Shown here in pieces: positions 34,758-43,419 of a DNA stretch of 64,000 bases. Made by a program: the position numbers and the translations under genes. The first letter of the stretch is position 1. The number at the start of each line of letters is the position of its first letter. Source of the DNA: a bacterium 1xD8-48 (GTDB lineage: Bacteria > Bacillota > Clostridia > Lachnospirales > Lachnospiraceae); NCBI GenBank assembly GCA_009917455.1, contig QZDS01000007.1:62001-126000 (forward strand), given 5' to 3'. Under the pieces are notes generated by a model. The model did no database searches. It was not told the DNA's origin and saw nothing but the letters and a program-made list of their open reading frames with translations.

Positions 34758-35795
34758 CTATTTCTTTCTATTTAAATTAAACTCTTCTTCTGCTAATTCA
34801 ATCCGCCGCTGAATTTCTTTCTCAGTAGGCAGCTGCTTTTTAATTTCCTCCAATTTGATATTATCATAAGAGGCAACACCCATAGGCGTCTGGATTCCCT
34901 GAAATGCCCACTGTACTTCGGTCTGAGCCTTATCTTTGCAGATTAGCAATCCGATTGTAGGATTTTCATCTGGAGTCCGAATAGGATTATTCACTGCATT
35001 TACATAGAAATTCAATTTTCCAGCAAATTCTGGTTCAAAAGAAACGGCTTTCAGTTCAACCACTACATAACATTTAAGACGAATATGATAAAACAACATA
35101 TCAATCTTACGGGTTTTCCCTGAAACTACAATTTCCTTCTGTCTTCCAATAAATGCGAAACCAGTCCCAAGTTCTAACAGAAATCTTGTAATATTTTCTT
35201 CCAAAGCGTCTTCCAACGCTGTTTCATCATACCCTCTGGGCAAAGAAATAAAGCTGAAATCATAAGTATCTTTTACAATTTCTTTCGCAATCTTTCCCTG
35301 CATTCCTGGAAGTTTTTCATCAAAATTTGTATTTGCCCTTCCTGCTTTATGATATAAATCAGCTTTTATACAATCTATTAAAGCATTTCTACTCCATTCT
35401 TCTTCAATTGTTTTCTGAAGGTAAAATAATGCCTCTTCCACAGATTTACATTTTGTAACAATCTCTACATGATGACGCCACGGTACAAAACCGAAATAAG
35501 CGGGAAATACCATTTCTGCACCAATCTGCTGTAGTTTTATACTGTCAAAATTGAATTTATTATCTACTGCTTGAATTAGTTCATCAGAATCTTCCACTAA
35601 TGCATAAAAAGAATACCATTTTTTCATATTCCAAAGATTCCTGGCCGAAAATCCTTTCGCTTCCGGAAATTCTTGCTGTAAGTCCAGACTTAACTGCTCA
35701 ACAATGCCATGTCCCCATTTTTCTTCTGATTTTCGTAAAACAATATCCCGTCCCAGTTGCCAATTGAATAATAACTGTTCTGAGTTTACCTTCAC
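34758..35795 (-). CDS. DUF1016/YhcG family PDDEXK nuclease, probably 5' truncated
   Basis: 345 residues from a GTG at 35795. The N-terminal DUF1016 helical domain shows FNWQLGRDIVLRKSEEKWGH, FPEAKGFSARNLWNMKKWY and WRHHVEIVTK. The C-terminal nuclease domain shows FLLELGTGFAFIGRQKEI, KIDMLFYHIRLKCYVVVELK and EFAGKLNFYVNAV. Catalytic Asp (IDML) and Glu-x-Lys (VELK) are intact. Seventeen further in-frame residues upstream (up to a TAG at 35847-35849) also look like family sequence (IHDIKERFIGAQIKAAVKVN), but contain no start codon. GTG has no SD, so the native start was probably lost when it became joined to rpn D sequence. Family members often accompany restriction-modification or defence genes. 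Confidence 0.8.
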   Translation of the reverse strand: MKVNSEQLLFNWQLGRDIVLRKSEEKWGHGIVEQLSLDLQQEFPEAKGFSARNLWNMKKWYSFYALVEDSDELIQAVDNKFNFDSIKLQQIGAEMVFPAYFGFVPWRHHVEIVTKCKSVEEALFYLQKTIEEEWSRNALIDCIKADLYHKAGRANTNFDEKLPGMQGKIAKEIVKDTYDFSFISLPRGYDETALEDALEENITRFLLELGTGFAFIGRQKEIVVSGKTRKIDMLFYHIRLKCYVVVELKAVSFEPEFAGKLNFYVNAVNNPIRTPDENPTIGLLICKDKAQTEVQWAFQGIQTPMGVASYDNIKLEEIKKQLPTEKEIQRRIELAEEEFNLNRKK

Positions 35796-35830
35796 AGCTG
35801 CTTTTATCTGCGCACCTATAAAGCGCTCCT

Positions 35831-35959
35831 TTATATCATGAATCCACTAAACCTTATGTGCCCTTTCCTGTCCGAGCAATAGCTTTCTCCTGCCGCAACA
35901 TCAGGAAACGCCACAAACTCTTTTTCCACAATATCTTTCTTCTCTTTGCTTTTCGCCAT
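35831..35959 (-). pseudogene. Rpn nuclease copy D, 5' remnant
   Basis: 42-residue frame. The first 23 residues (MAKSKEKKDIVEKEFVAFPD plus VAA) equal copies B and C. They jump directly to SYCSDRKG, matching SYRSDRK of the full-length copies about 170 residues later, and then run into unrelated sequence. AAGGAGG precedes the ATG, as in the intact copies. The stop overlaps the AAAGGAG ahead of the DUF1016 frame. Confidence 0.75.
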
Positions 35960-36255
35960 CCGGCCTCCTTCCGCAGGAAGAACGATATGGCTTATTCATT
36001 TATGGCTTAGATGAATTTCCATTGTCCGCTCAAAATCTTCCTGCTTATTCTTATTTTTTGCTGGCAGTCGCCAACGAGTTATGGGAAATAAGCATATATC
36101 CGCCGTTTTCTTCCCCGGCAGAACAGATTTTGAATCAGACAGGGATTTGCCCCTATTATTTGATGAGAATGCTTCTCACAGATTGCAAATTTATTTTATG
36201 CTTAATTCGATAGAATAATCTTAGCACACAAAAAAATATTTTTCAATGGGATATC
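35960..36255. repeat. Conserved rpn leader block, unit D
   Basis: Leader sequence equal to units B and C, with TGAGAA-N3-TTCTCA at 36165-36179 and the TTCAATGGGATATCG boundary. It contains no gene. With the rpn D remnant it accounts for the interval between DUF1016 and the spoIVA terminator. Confidence 0.75.
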
Positions 36256-36285
36256 GTTATCTTTCACAAAAATAAATTTTCAGAC

Positions 36286-36327
36286 AAAAGCGGAGCCACA
36301 GGCATTATCCTTTTCGGCTCCGCTTTT
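36286..36327 (-). terminator. Rho-independent terminator of spoIVA
   Basis: Perfect 12-bp stem (AAAAGCGGAGCC at 36286-36297, GGCTCCGCTTTT at 36316-36327) with T-rich end on either strand, 27 nt after the spoIVA stop. Confidence 0.85.
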
Positions 36328-36354
36328 ATGCTGTTGCAAGACACTTCATTTTTT

Positions 36355-37842
36355 CTATATAATAATGCAGACCATCCCCCCGTTGGAGTCGTTGACTATC
36401 TTCTGCATGGTTTCCTGGAGCTTTAACTGGCTTTCGTCACCAATCATCGTAAGCTTTCCCGTAATTCCGTCGTTTACAAGCTGTTCCACGCTTTTTCCGA
36501 AAATGTTGGTTTCCCAGATTCCGGCTTCGCTCTGGCTGGAATCTGAAATGAAGCGAATCAAATCCTGGGCCTGTTCTTCGGAGCCTACAATGGGAGAAAT
36601 CTCTGTTTCGATATTGGCGCGTATCATGTGAATGCTGGGGCTCTCCGCTCTGATTTTCACTCCGAATTTATTGCCGTGTTTGATGACCTCCGGTTTATCC
36701 AGTTTGATTTCGCTGCGCTCCGGCGTCACCACGCCGTAGCCTTTCTGTCTTACGGAATCAATGGCATGAAGCACTTTTACATACTCTTTCTTCATTTTTG
36801 CCATTTCCTTTAAGACAGACAAAAGGTGGTATTCGTTGTCAATCTTCTCGCCTACCATATCGCTGAGCATTTCATAATAATAGGCGTCGTCCACGTCGAG
36901 CCAGACCTTCACGCAGCCGTTGGACATATCGATGCCGTCCATCTTGCATTTTTTGATAAACGGGCCTTCCAGCGCAACCGGATTGTTTTTCACATCCCGG
37001 ATGCAGTTGTACTGCTTCATAATCTCTTTTACCCGCTCAATCAAATCCACCTTCATATCGTGGTTTGCCGGCAGCATTTCCACCCACTTGGGCATGTAAA
37101 ATTCAATCATGGTCAGCGGAAATTCATAGAGGATGTTTTCAAGGATTTGATTGATATCATCCTTTTTCAGCTGTTCGCAGTTGACGGCCATCACCGCCAC
37201 CCCGTATTTATTTTCAATTTCCTGGGACAGTCTTGCAGCCTCTTCTCCGTAGGGTTTTGCGGTATTTAAGAGCACCACAAAGGGCTTTTTCAGTTTTTTC
37301 AGTTCTTTGATGGTACGCTCCTCGGCCGCCACATAGCTTTCTCTTGGAATATCTCCGAAGCTCCCGTCGCAGGTAACCACGATTCCTATGGTAGAGTGGT
37401 CGGTAATCACCTTTCTGGTTCCGATTTCCGCCGCCTGGGTAAAGGGGATTTCCTCCGCATACCAGGGAGTTTTCACCATGCGCTCGGCATCGTTCTCCAT
37501 ATGGCCGCCGGCGCCGTCCACCATATACCCCACACAGTCAATGAGCCGTACTCTTGTCTCTATTCCGTCTCCAAGAGTCAGCTTCGCCGCTTCCTTGGGA
37601 ATGAATTTGGGCTCTGTTGTGGTGATGGTTTTTCCTCCCGCGCTCTGGGGAAGCTCGTCAACCACTCTGTCCTTTTCATAGGAATCCGCCATGTTCGGCA
37701 GAACCATCAAATCCATGAAACGCTTGATAAAAGTGGATTTTCCGGTACGCACCGGCCCTACCACCCCTATGTAGATTTCTCCTCCGCACCTTAACTGAAT
37801 ATCATTGTATAAGTCATATTCCTTCTTTACATTTATGTCCAT
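36355..37842 (-). CDS. spoIVA: Stage IV sporulation protein A
   Basis: Coat basement ATPase that polymerises on the forespore surface. The 495 residues show the canonical N-terminus (MDINVKKEYDLYNDIQLRCG), P-loop GPVRTGKS (29-36), the DCVGYMVDGAGGHMEND segment and the conserved end ESQLKLQETMQKIVNDSNGG. The ATG at 37842 with AAGGGG 8 nt upstream is the family start. A longer frame from 38010 crosses the promoter and overlaps the upstream gene. A sigma-E-like promoter lies just upstream and a strong terminator follows, so it is a single-gene unit made in the mother cell. It shows that the organism belongs to a spore-forming lineage. Confidence 0.97.
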   Translation of the reverse strand: MDINVKKEYDLYNDIQLRCGGEIYIGVVGPVRTGKSTFIKRFMDLMVLPNMADSYEKDRVVDELPQSAGGKTITTTEPKFIPKEAAKLTLGDGIETRVRLIDCVGYMVDGAGGHMENDAERMVKTPWYAEEIPFTQAAEIGTRKVITDHSTIGIVVTCDGSFGDIPRESYVAAEERTIKELKKLKKPFVVLLNTAKPYGEEAARLSQEIENKYGVAVMAVNCEQLKKDDINQILENILYEFPLTMIEFYMPKWVEMLPANHDMKVDLIERVKEIMKQYNCIRDVKNNPVALEGPFIKKCKMDGIDMSNGCVKVWLDVDDAYYYEMLSDMVGEKIDNEYHLLSVLKEMAKMKKEYVKVLHAIDSVRQKGYGVVTPERSEIKLDKPEVIKHGNKFGVKIRAESPSIHMIRANIETEISPIVGSEEQAQDLIRFISDSSQSEAGIWETNIFGKSVEQLVNDGITGKLTMIGDESQLKLQETMQKIVNDSNGGMVCIII

Positions 37843-37868
37843 AAAATTACCCCTTCCATACTTAGTTA

Positions 37869-37897
37869 AATGTATGAAGGGGTAAATAAGTTTATTA
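37869..37897 (-). promoter_or_regulatory. Sigma-E-like promoter of spoIVA
   Basis: On the minus strand CATACATT (37869-37876) matches the sigma-E -10 consensus CATACANT. TAATAAA (37891-37897) 14 nt upstream agrees at 5 of 7 positions with KMATATT. The -10 is part of an inverted repeat with the ribosome binding site region (CATACATT side TACCCCTTCATAC, RBS side GTATGGAAGGGGTA). Confidence 0.7.
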
Positions 37898-37970
37898 CCA
37901 TTTTTCTTTACTTTTAGAGTGAAAACAGGGTGCCGGCGCAACGCGGCAGCTCCGCCCTCTGTCCGTTCCG

Positions 37971-38471
37971 TCAGAAAGGATACAGCAGCTTTCCTTTCTC
38001 CCGCAGCCATTTCTTATACTGCCGGTAATCGGGGCAGATGCTTTCAACCAGATTCCAGAAATCCGCGGAATGGTTCATATGGATAAGATGGCAAAGCTCA
38101 TGAATAATCACATAATCGCATACAGGCTCCGGCGCCATGAGAAGCCGCCAGTTGAAATTCATGTTCCTTTTGCTGCTGCAGCTCCCCCAGCGGCTTTTCT
38201 GGTCTTTAATGCGGATATCCTGAAAGGAAACATGGAGACGCTTCGCAAACTCCTCCGCCTTTTCCTCAAAAACGGCGGCGGCTTCCCTTCTGTACCATTT
38301 CTCCAGCTGCTCCCGCCGGTACTCATAATCCGCCTCATAGGGCGCCCACATAAGGAGCAAATCCATAACCAGCTTTACTCTCGCCCGGCTCCGCTCCTCC
38401 CGCATTATCCTTAATGTGCGCGCTTCACCCAGATAATACAGGATATCGCCGTTTTCCAGTTTCAGTTTCAT
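37971..38471 (-). CDS. YgjP-like (DUF45) metallopeptidase
   Basis: 166-residue cytosolic zinc-peptidase-like protein. The C-terminal half carries the conserved [20 protein letters not shown] and the zinc motif [19 protein letters not shown], with HExxH (His-Glu-Leu-Cys-His) and a downstream His as third ligand. The ATG overlaps the tyrS stop by 4 nt (ATGA), so it is translationally coupled. It is shorter than most family members (~230), lacking part of the N-terminal region. The function of the family is not well known; a relation to SprT-like repair peptidases is often proposed. Confidence 0.9.
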   Translation of the reverse strand: MKLKLENGDILYYLGEARTLRIMREERSRARVKLVMDLLLMWAPYEADYEYRREQLEKWYRREAAAVFEEKAEEFAKRLHVSFQDIRIKDQKSRWGSCSSKRNMNFNWRLLMAPEPVCDYVIIHELCHLIHMNHSADFWNLVESICPDYRQYKKWLREKGKLLYPF

Positions 38472-39691
38472 TTCAATATAATTCTGCGGAAGTTCTTCTT
38501 CCCTCTTTTTACTACTGCGCCCTCTCCTGCAAAGGTATCCTTGCCAAAGGCTGCTTTCACGTCCGTCACCTTCTCATTCCCAAGGGTCACGCCGCCCTGT
38601 TCGATGGCACGTCTTCCCTCGGAACGGCTCTGTACAAGACCGGCCTTGCAAAGCACGGAAATCATATCAATGCTTCCTTCCGTAAAATCTTCCTCCGTAA
38701 GCTCGGTGGTAGGCATTTCCGCCGCAACGCCCGCGCTGAAAAGCGCCCTTGCGCTTTCCTTTGCCCTCTCCGCCTCTTCCTCGCCGTGCACCAGTTTGGT
38801 GAGCTCGTAAGCCAAAATTTCCTTTGCCTGGTTTAACTGGCTTCCCTCCCACTTATCCATCTCGTCAATCTGCTCAAGAGGCAGGAAGGTCAGCATCCGA
38901 AGGCACCTCAGCACATCCGCGTCCGCCACATTTCTCCAATACTGGTAAAACTCAAAAGGCGTGGTCTTTTCGGGGTCAAGCCACACGGCCCCTTTTTGTG
39001 TTTTACCCATCTTGTTTCCCTCGGAATTAAGAAGCAGGGTAATGGTCATAGCATAGGCGTCCTTGCCCAGCTTTCTCCGAATCAGCTCCGTGCCGCCAAG
39101 CATATTGCTCCACTGGTCGTCGCCGCCGAACTGCATGTTACAGCCATATCTCTGGAACAGCTCATAGAAATCGTAGCTCTGCATCAGCATATAGTTAAAT
39201 TCAAGAAAGCTTAAGCCTTTCTCCATTCTCTGTTTGTAGCATTCCGCCGTCAGCATTCTGTTTACGGAAAAATGAGGGCCGATTTCCCGCAAAAATTCAA
39301 TATAATTCAAATCCAGAAGCCACTCCGCATTATTCACCATAAGGGCTTTTCCCTCGGAAAAATCGATAAAACGGCTCATCTGCTTTTTAAAGCATTCGCA
39401 GTTGTGGTCGATGGTTTCCTTCGTCATCATGGAGCGCATATCACTTCTCCCGGAAGGATCGCCCACCATTCCGGTGCCGCCTCCGATTAAGGCAATGGGC
39501 TTGTTTCCGGCCATCTGCAGACGCTTCATTAAGCATAATGCCATAAAATGCCCTACATGCAGCGAATCCGCCGTGGGGTCGAAGCCGATATAAAAGGTAG
39601 CCTTTCCGTTGTTAATCAGTTCCTTGATTTCTTCCTCGTCTGTCAGCTGGGCCAAAAGTCCTCTGGCCTTTAATTCGTCAAAAATTGTCAT
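38468..39691 (-). CDS. tyrS: Tyrosyl-tRNA synthetase
   Basis: Charges tRNA-Tyr. The 407 residues show the class I HIGH-like motif [11 protein letters not shown] (about 44-54), [17 protein letters not shown] for Tyr and tRNA binding, the KMSKS loop as KMGKT near residue 229, and a C-terminal S4 domain ([17 protein letters not shown]). The length and KMGKT form fit the TyrS type 1 group. It is located 54 bp after an ABC permease gene, leaving no room for the T-box leader that often precedes clostridial tyrS genes. Confidence 0.97.
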   Translation of the reverse strand: MTIFDELKARGLLAQLTDEEEIKELINNGKATFYIGFDPTADSLHVGHFMALCLMKRLQMAGNKPIALIGGGTGMVGDPSGRSDMRSMMTKETIDHNCECFKKQMSRFIDFSEGKALMVNNAEWLLDLNYIEFLREIGPHFSVNRMLTAECYKQRMEKGLSFLEFNYMLMQSYDFYELFQRYGCNMQFGGDDQWSNMLGGTELIRRKLGKDAYAMTITLLLNSEGNKMGKTQKGAVWLDPEKTTPFEFYQYWRNVADADVLRCLRMLTFLPLEQIDEMDKWEGSQLNQAKEILAYELTKLVHGEEEAERAKESARALFSAGVAAEMPTTELTEEDFTEGSIDMISVLCKAGLVQSRSEGRRAIEQGGVTLGNEKVTDVKAAFGKDTFAGEGAVVKRGKKNFRRIILK

Positions 39692-39745
39692 TTCCTGTTG
39701 TTCCTTTCTATATTATAGTTCCGCAGATAATGTATTGTCAGGTTC

Positions 39746-40702
39746 CTATCTTTCCTCCCGGAAGTAATTCTGCCCAAGCGCCGCCGGAAGATTGATTCTT
39801 CCCGATTTTCTCATGGAGCTGATTACCAGAACCAGCGCTGTCATGAGGAACGGCAGCATATCGTAAAAGGCCGTGGGAAAAGGCAGAACGCTCTGAGGAA
39901 TGTAATATTTCAGCACCCGCAGCGCGCCGAACACAAAGGAGCCTGAAATCGCCCCCGCCGGCTGCCAGTTGGCAAAAATCACAAGGGCCACGGCAATCCA
40001 GCCAAGGCCGCCCACGTTGTTGCTTATCCACACGCCGCCGTTGATAATCATGGAGCAGTATACGCCGCCGATTCCGCAGATAGCGCCGCCAAGTATGATG
40101 TTCATATATTTTACCCTGGTCACATTGATTCCCGCCGCATCGGCAGCCCCCGGATTTTCACCCGTAGCTTTCAGATTAAGCCCCGCCTTGGTGCGGTTTA
40201 AGTACCATCCGCTTAAAAGAGCAATTACAATCCCGATATACACAAACGGGCTGTAGGAGAACAGCAGCTCGCCAAGCACGGGGATATCGCCAAGCACCGG
40301 AATCGCGCCCCCGCGCATTGCCGCCGTAATCTTCTCCGGAAGCTTCAATGTTCCTTCCGGGCTTTTATTTAAAATAAAAATACCGATAAAATTGGCAAAT
40401 CCGATGCCGAAAATCGTAAGGGTAAGCCCCGTAACATTCTGATTCGCCATAAAGGTTACGGTAAGGAGCGCATAAATCAGAGCGCTTAAGGCTCCCGCAA
40501 CGGCGCTGAACAAAAGCGCCAGAAAAAAGTTATCCGTGTAATATCCTGCCATAAATCCCACACAGGCGCCAATGGACATCATTCCCTCCACGCCCAGATT
40601 CAAATGCCCTGTCTTTTCCGTCAGTATTTCCCCCACAGTGCCAAAAAGGAGAGGGGTTCCCGCGCCCACAGCTGCCACAAGAAATTTAATCAGCATATCC
40701 AT
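39746..40702 (-). CDS. Nucleoside ABC transporter permease (YufQ/BmpC-type)
   Basis: 318-residue inner-membrane permease of the BPD_transp_2/RbsC class. Signature GEILTEKTGHLNLGVEGMMS and about eight to nine hydrophobic segments are seen. The central cytoplasmic loop has AAGINVTRVKYMNIILGGAI. It begins 3 bp after the stop of the other permease. With the BMP-family binding protein, this identifies a purine or general nucleoside importer, as in the B. subtilis yufNOPQ cluster. Confidence 0.93.
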   Translation of the reverse strand: MDMLIKFLVAAVGAGTPLLFGTVGEILTEKTGHLNLGVEGMMSIGACVGFMAGYYTDNFFLALLFSAVAGALSALIYALLTVTFMANQNVTGLTLTIFGIGFANFIGIFILNKSPEGTLKLPEKITAAMRGGAIPVLGDIPVLGELLFSYSPFVYIGIVIALLSGWYLNRTKAGLNLKATGENPGAADAAGINVTRVKYMNIILGGAICGIGGVYCSMIINGGVWISNNVGGLGWIAVALVIFANWQPAGAISGSFVFGALRVLKYYIPQSVLPFPTAFYDMLPFLMTALVLVISSMRKSGRINLPAALGQNYFREER

Positions 40703-40705
40703 CTT

Positions 40706-41815
40706 CTATTCCTCCCTCTTTGCTTTATGTACCGCGCCGGCAAACTGAAATCGGTATCTCACAAAAAATTCGCACCCTAAAATGAAAAACAGAATAATTC
40801 CCTGCAGCACATCCGCGCAGTCCGTGGATAATCCAAACTCCGACTGCACCACGCTGCTTCCCTTTTCGAGAATGCTGAACAAAAAGGACACCACAAAAAT
40901 GGAAAAGGGATTGAGCTGCGCCAGCCACGCCACGATAATTGCCGTAAATCCCACGCCTCCCGCGACGGAGGTTGTGAGGGTAATATCGGAGCCTGCGGCC
41001 TGTATCATACCTGCCATTCCGCAAATCCCGCCGCTTAAAAACATGGTCCGAAGCACAATTTTCCGAACATGCATCCCCGCATATCTGGCGGTATCCTGGC
41101 TTTCTCCCACCACGCTGATTTCATAGCCCTGTTTTGCATATTTCATGTAAATAAAAATGACGACCGTAAGGATAATTGCAATCAGCCATCCGAACTGAAT
41201 CCCGAAAAGCTTGTCTAAGGAGGCGTTCTTGTCAAATCTTGCAATCTTGGGAAAGCCCTGTGCCGCCGGGTCCGTCCACGGGCCGTCCCGCAGGTAAGAC
41301 ACGATATGAAGCGCAATGTAATTCAGCATCAGGGTAAAAAGCGTCTCGTTGGTATTGTATTTCACCTTAAAGAAAGCGGGAATCAGTCCCCACAGCCCGC
41401 CTCCGATGATTCCTGCCAGAAACATGACAATCACAAGCACAACATGGTTCCACCCTGAGCAGAAAAGGGCAAAGAAGGTTGCGCATGTGGCGCCGAAAAT
41501 AAGCTGTCCCTCCGCTCCGATGTTCCAGAATTTCATTTTAAAGGCAAGCGTAACGCCTAAGGAAGTAATCAGCAGCGGAATCATGATTTTAACGGTTCCC
41601 TGAAAGGCCATCACGCTTCGGCAGGCCCCTGACACAATGGTTTTATACACGGTAAATGGATTCTGTCCCACACATGCGATAAAAATTCCTCCGGCAAGCA
41701 GCGACAGCGCCACCGCAAAAAGCCGTAGCAGGATAATATCCCCTGTGGGGCGCTCCGAGCGCTTTACCACTCTGATTACAGGCTCTTTTTGACTATTTCC
41801 CCCTCCTGCACTCAT
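40706..41815 (-). CDS. Nucleoside ABC transporter permease (YufP/BmpB-type)
   Basis: 369-residue permease, first of two. It has an N-terminal cytoplasmic stretch, then multiple membrane segments (LFAVALSLLAGGIFIACVGQ, MKFWNIGAEGQLIFGATCAT, AGMHVRKIVLRTMFLSGGIC). AAAAGGAGG sits before the ATG at 41815, which overlaps the ATPase stop by 4 nt. A longer frame from 41926 lies inside the ATPase gene and is rejected. It forms the heterodimeric channel with the 39746-40702 product. Confidence 0.93.
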   Translation of the reverse strand: MSAGGGNSQKEPVIRVVKRSERPTGDIILLRLFAVALSLLAGGIFIACVGQNPFTVYKTIVSGACRSVMAFQGTVKIMIPLLITSLGVTLAFKMKFWNIGAEGQLIFGATCATFFALFCSGWNHVVLVIVMFLAGIIGGGLWGLIPAFFKVKYNTNETLFTLMLNYIALHIVSYLRDGPWTDPAAQGFPKIARFDKNASLDKLFGIQFGWLIAIILTVVIFIYMKYAKQGYEISVVGESQDTARYAGMHVRKIVLRTMFLSGGICGMAGMIQAAGSDITLTTSVAGGVGFTAIIVAWLAQLNPFSIFVVSFLFSILEKGSSVVQSEFGLSTDCADVLQGIILFFILGCEFFVRYRFQFAGAVHKAKREE

Positions 41816-43353
41816 AATGCGGCCTCCTTTTCTCCCTGATGCCGGCTCTCGCCTGTCATCATCATTCCTATCTCTTCTTTTGTGGTTTCCTCTGCCTTTA
41901 CAATTCCCGTAATCCGGCCATGGCACAGAACCATGATACGGTCGGACAGCTCCAAAAGCACATCCAGGTCCTCACCGATATACATTACCGCCACGTTCTG
42001 TTGCTTTTGCTCATTTAAAAGGTCGTATACGGTATAAGAGGAATTAATATCAAGCCCCCGCACAGGGTAGGCCGTAATCAGCACCGTAGGCGCCGATTCG
42101 ATTTCCCGTCCAAGGAGAACCTTCTGCACATTTCCCCCGCTTAAGAGCCGTACCGGCGTTTCCGTTCCGGGCGTCACAATATCCAGCTTGTTTATCAGCT
42201 TCTGCGCCAGCTCTCTGGCCGGTTTTCTTTTGATAAAAGGGCCGTTTCCCTTATGGTAGCTCTTAAGCAGCATGTTATCCGTCATTCCCATGGAGGCCAC
42301 CAGTCCCATGCCCAGCCTGTCCTCAGGCACAAAGCTCATGCTGACGCCCTTTTCAATAATCTCGGAAGGCGTCTTTCCCAGCAGATTTTCCTTGTGAAAA
42401 AGAATCGCTCCCTTTTTTGCCTGCATCAGCCCGGCAATGGTCTCGCAAAGCTCCTTCTGTCCGCTTCCCGCAACACCGGCCACGCCGAGGATCTCCCCTT
42501 TTCGAATATCAAAGGAAATGTCGTCGATTGCCGTAGCGCCGTCAGGCTTGTTTACCGTCAAATCCACCACCTTGAGCACCGTCTCATGGTCTTTCATACA
42601 GGGCCTGTCAATCTCAAGGCTGACGGGCCGTCCCACCATCAGCTCCGTTAGCTTTTTGGCATCGCACTCGGAGGTAAGAACAGTATCGATACTCTTTCCC
42701 TTCCGAAGGATTGTCACCCTGTCGCTGATGCTCAGAACCTCCTGCAGCTTGTGGGTGATAATGATAATCGCGCAGCCCTTTTCCTTCATTTTTCTCAGAA
42801 TACGGAACAGCTTTTCCGTCTCCTGGGGCGTCAGCACGGCCGTAGGCTCGTCCAGTATCAGAATTTCCGCCCCTTTATATAAAACCTTCAAAATTTCAAC
42901 CGTCTGCTTTTCGGAAACGCTCATATCGCAGACGTATTTTTCCGGCTCGATTTCCAATCCGTAATTTTCGCTGATAGCCTTTATCTTTTCGCTGGTTATC
43001 TTGCTTTTTTCCTTTTTACCCGTCGTTCCAAGGATAATATTATCCATTGCCTGGAACGCCTCCACCAGCTTGAAATGCTGATGAATCATTCCGATTCCAA
43101 GCTTCATGGAATCCGCCGGGGAATTGATTTTTACCTCTTTTCCTCCGATAAAAATCTCCCCGCTGTCAGGATGGTAAATACCTGAAAGCATATTCATAAG
43201 CGTGGTCTTTCCTGAACCGTTCTCCCCTAAAAGGGCGAGGATTTCTCCGTATCTGACCTTCAAATCAATCTCATCGTTGGCCACTACCTTACCGAAGGTC
43301 TTTGTAATCTTCCTGCACTCAATTGCATATTGCTCTTTTGCCTGTTCCCCCAT
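41812..43353 (-). CDS. Nucleoside ABC transporter ATP-binding protein (two ATPase domains)
   Basis: 513 residues in the RbsA-like duplicated form. Domain 1 has Walker A GENGSGKTTL, a signature region MSVSEKQTVEILKVLYKGAE and LILDEPTAVLTPQE. Domain 2 has the degenerate Walker A GVAGSGQKEL, signature LLSGGNVQKVLLGRE and an altered Walker B region (VLITAYPVRGLDINSS), typical of the family's weak second site. The ATG at 43353 with AGAGGG upstream is preferred over 43368. A hairpin lies between it and the binding-protein gene. Confidence 0.94.
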   Translation of the reverse strand: MGEQAKEQYAIECRKITKTFGKVVANDEIDLKVRYGEILALLGENGSGKTTLMNMLSGIYHPDSGEIFIGGKEVKINSPADSMKLGIGMIHQHFKLVEAFQAMDNIILGTTGKKEKSKITSEKIKAISENYGLEIEPEKYVCDMSVSEKQTVEILKVLYKGAEILILDEPTAVLTPQETEKLFRILRKMKEKGCAIIIITHKLQEVLSISDRVTILRKGKSIDTVLTSECDAKKLTELMVGRPVSLEIDRPCMKDHETVLKVVDLTVNKPDGATAIDDISFDIRKGEILGVAGVAGSGQKELCETIAGLMQAKKGAILFHKENLLGKTPSEIIEKGVSMSFVPEDRLGMGLVASMGMTDNMLLKSYHKGNGPFIKRKPARELAQKLINKLDIVTPGTETPVRLLSGGNVQKVLLGREIESAPTVLITAYPVRGLDINSSYTVYDLLNEQKQQNVAVMYIGEDLDVLLELSDRIMVLCHGRITGIVKAEETTKEEIGMMMTGESRHQGEKEAAL

Positions 43354-43375
43354 GTATTTCCCTCTCATATAAAAC

Positions 43376-43399
43376 AGGGCGGTCAGAAACGGCCGCCCT
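43376..43399 (-). terminator. Intercistronic hairpin between bmp and ATPase genes
   Basis: AGGGCGG (43376-43382) and CCGCCCT (43393-43399) with a 10-nt loop, followed by GTTTTAT on the minus strand. Such hairpins often reduce read-through so the binding protein is made in excess of the transporter. Confidence 0.55.
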
Positions 43400-43419
43400 C
43401 TATGAAACTTTCTTTTCAG

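Noticed and set aside
39692..39745. T-box riboswitch ahead of tyrS
   Set aside because: The gap to the upstream permease gene is only 54 bp, and no T-box sequence or specifier stem is visible.
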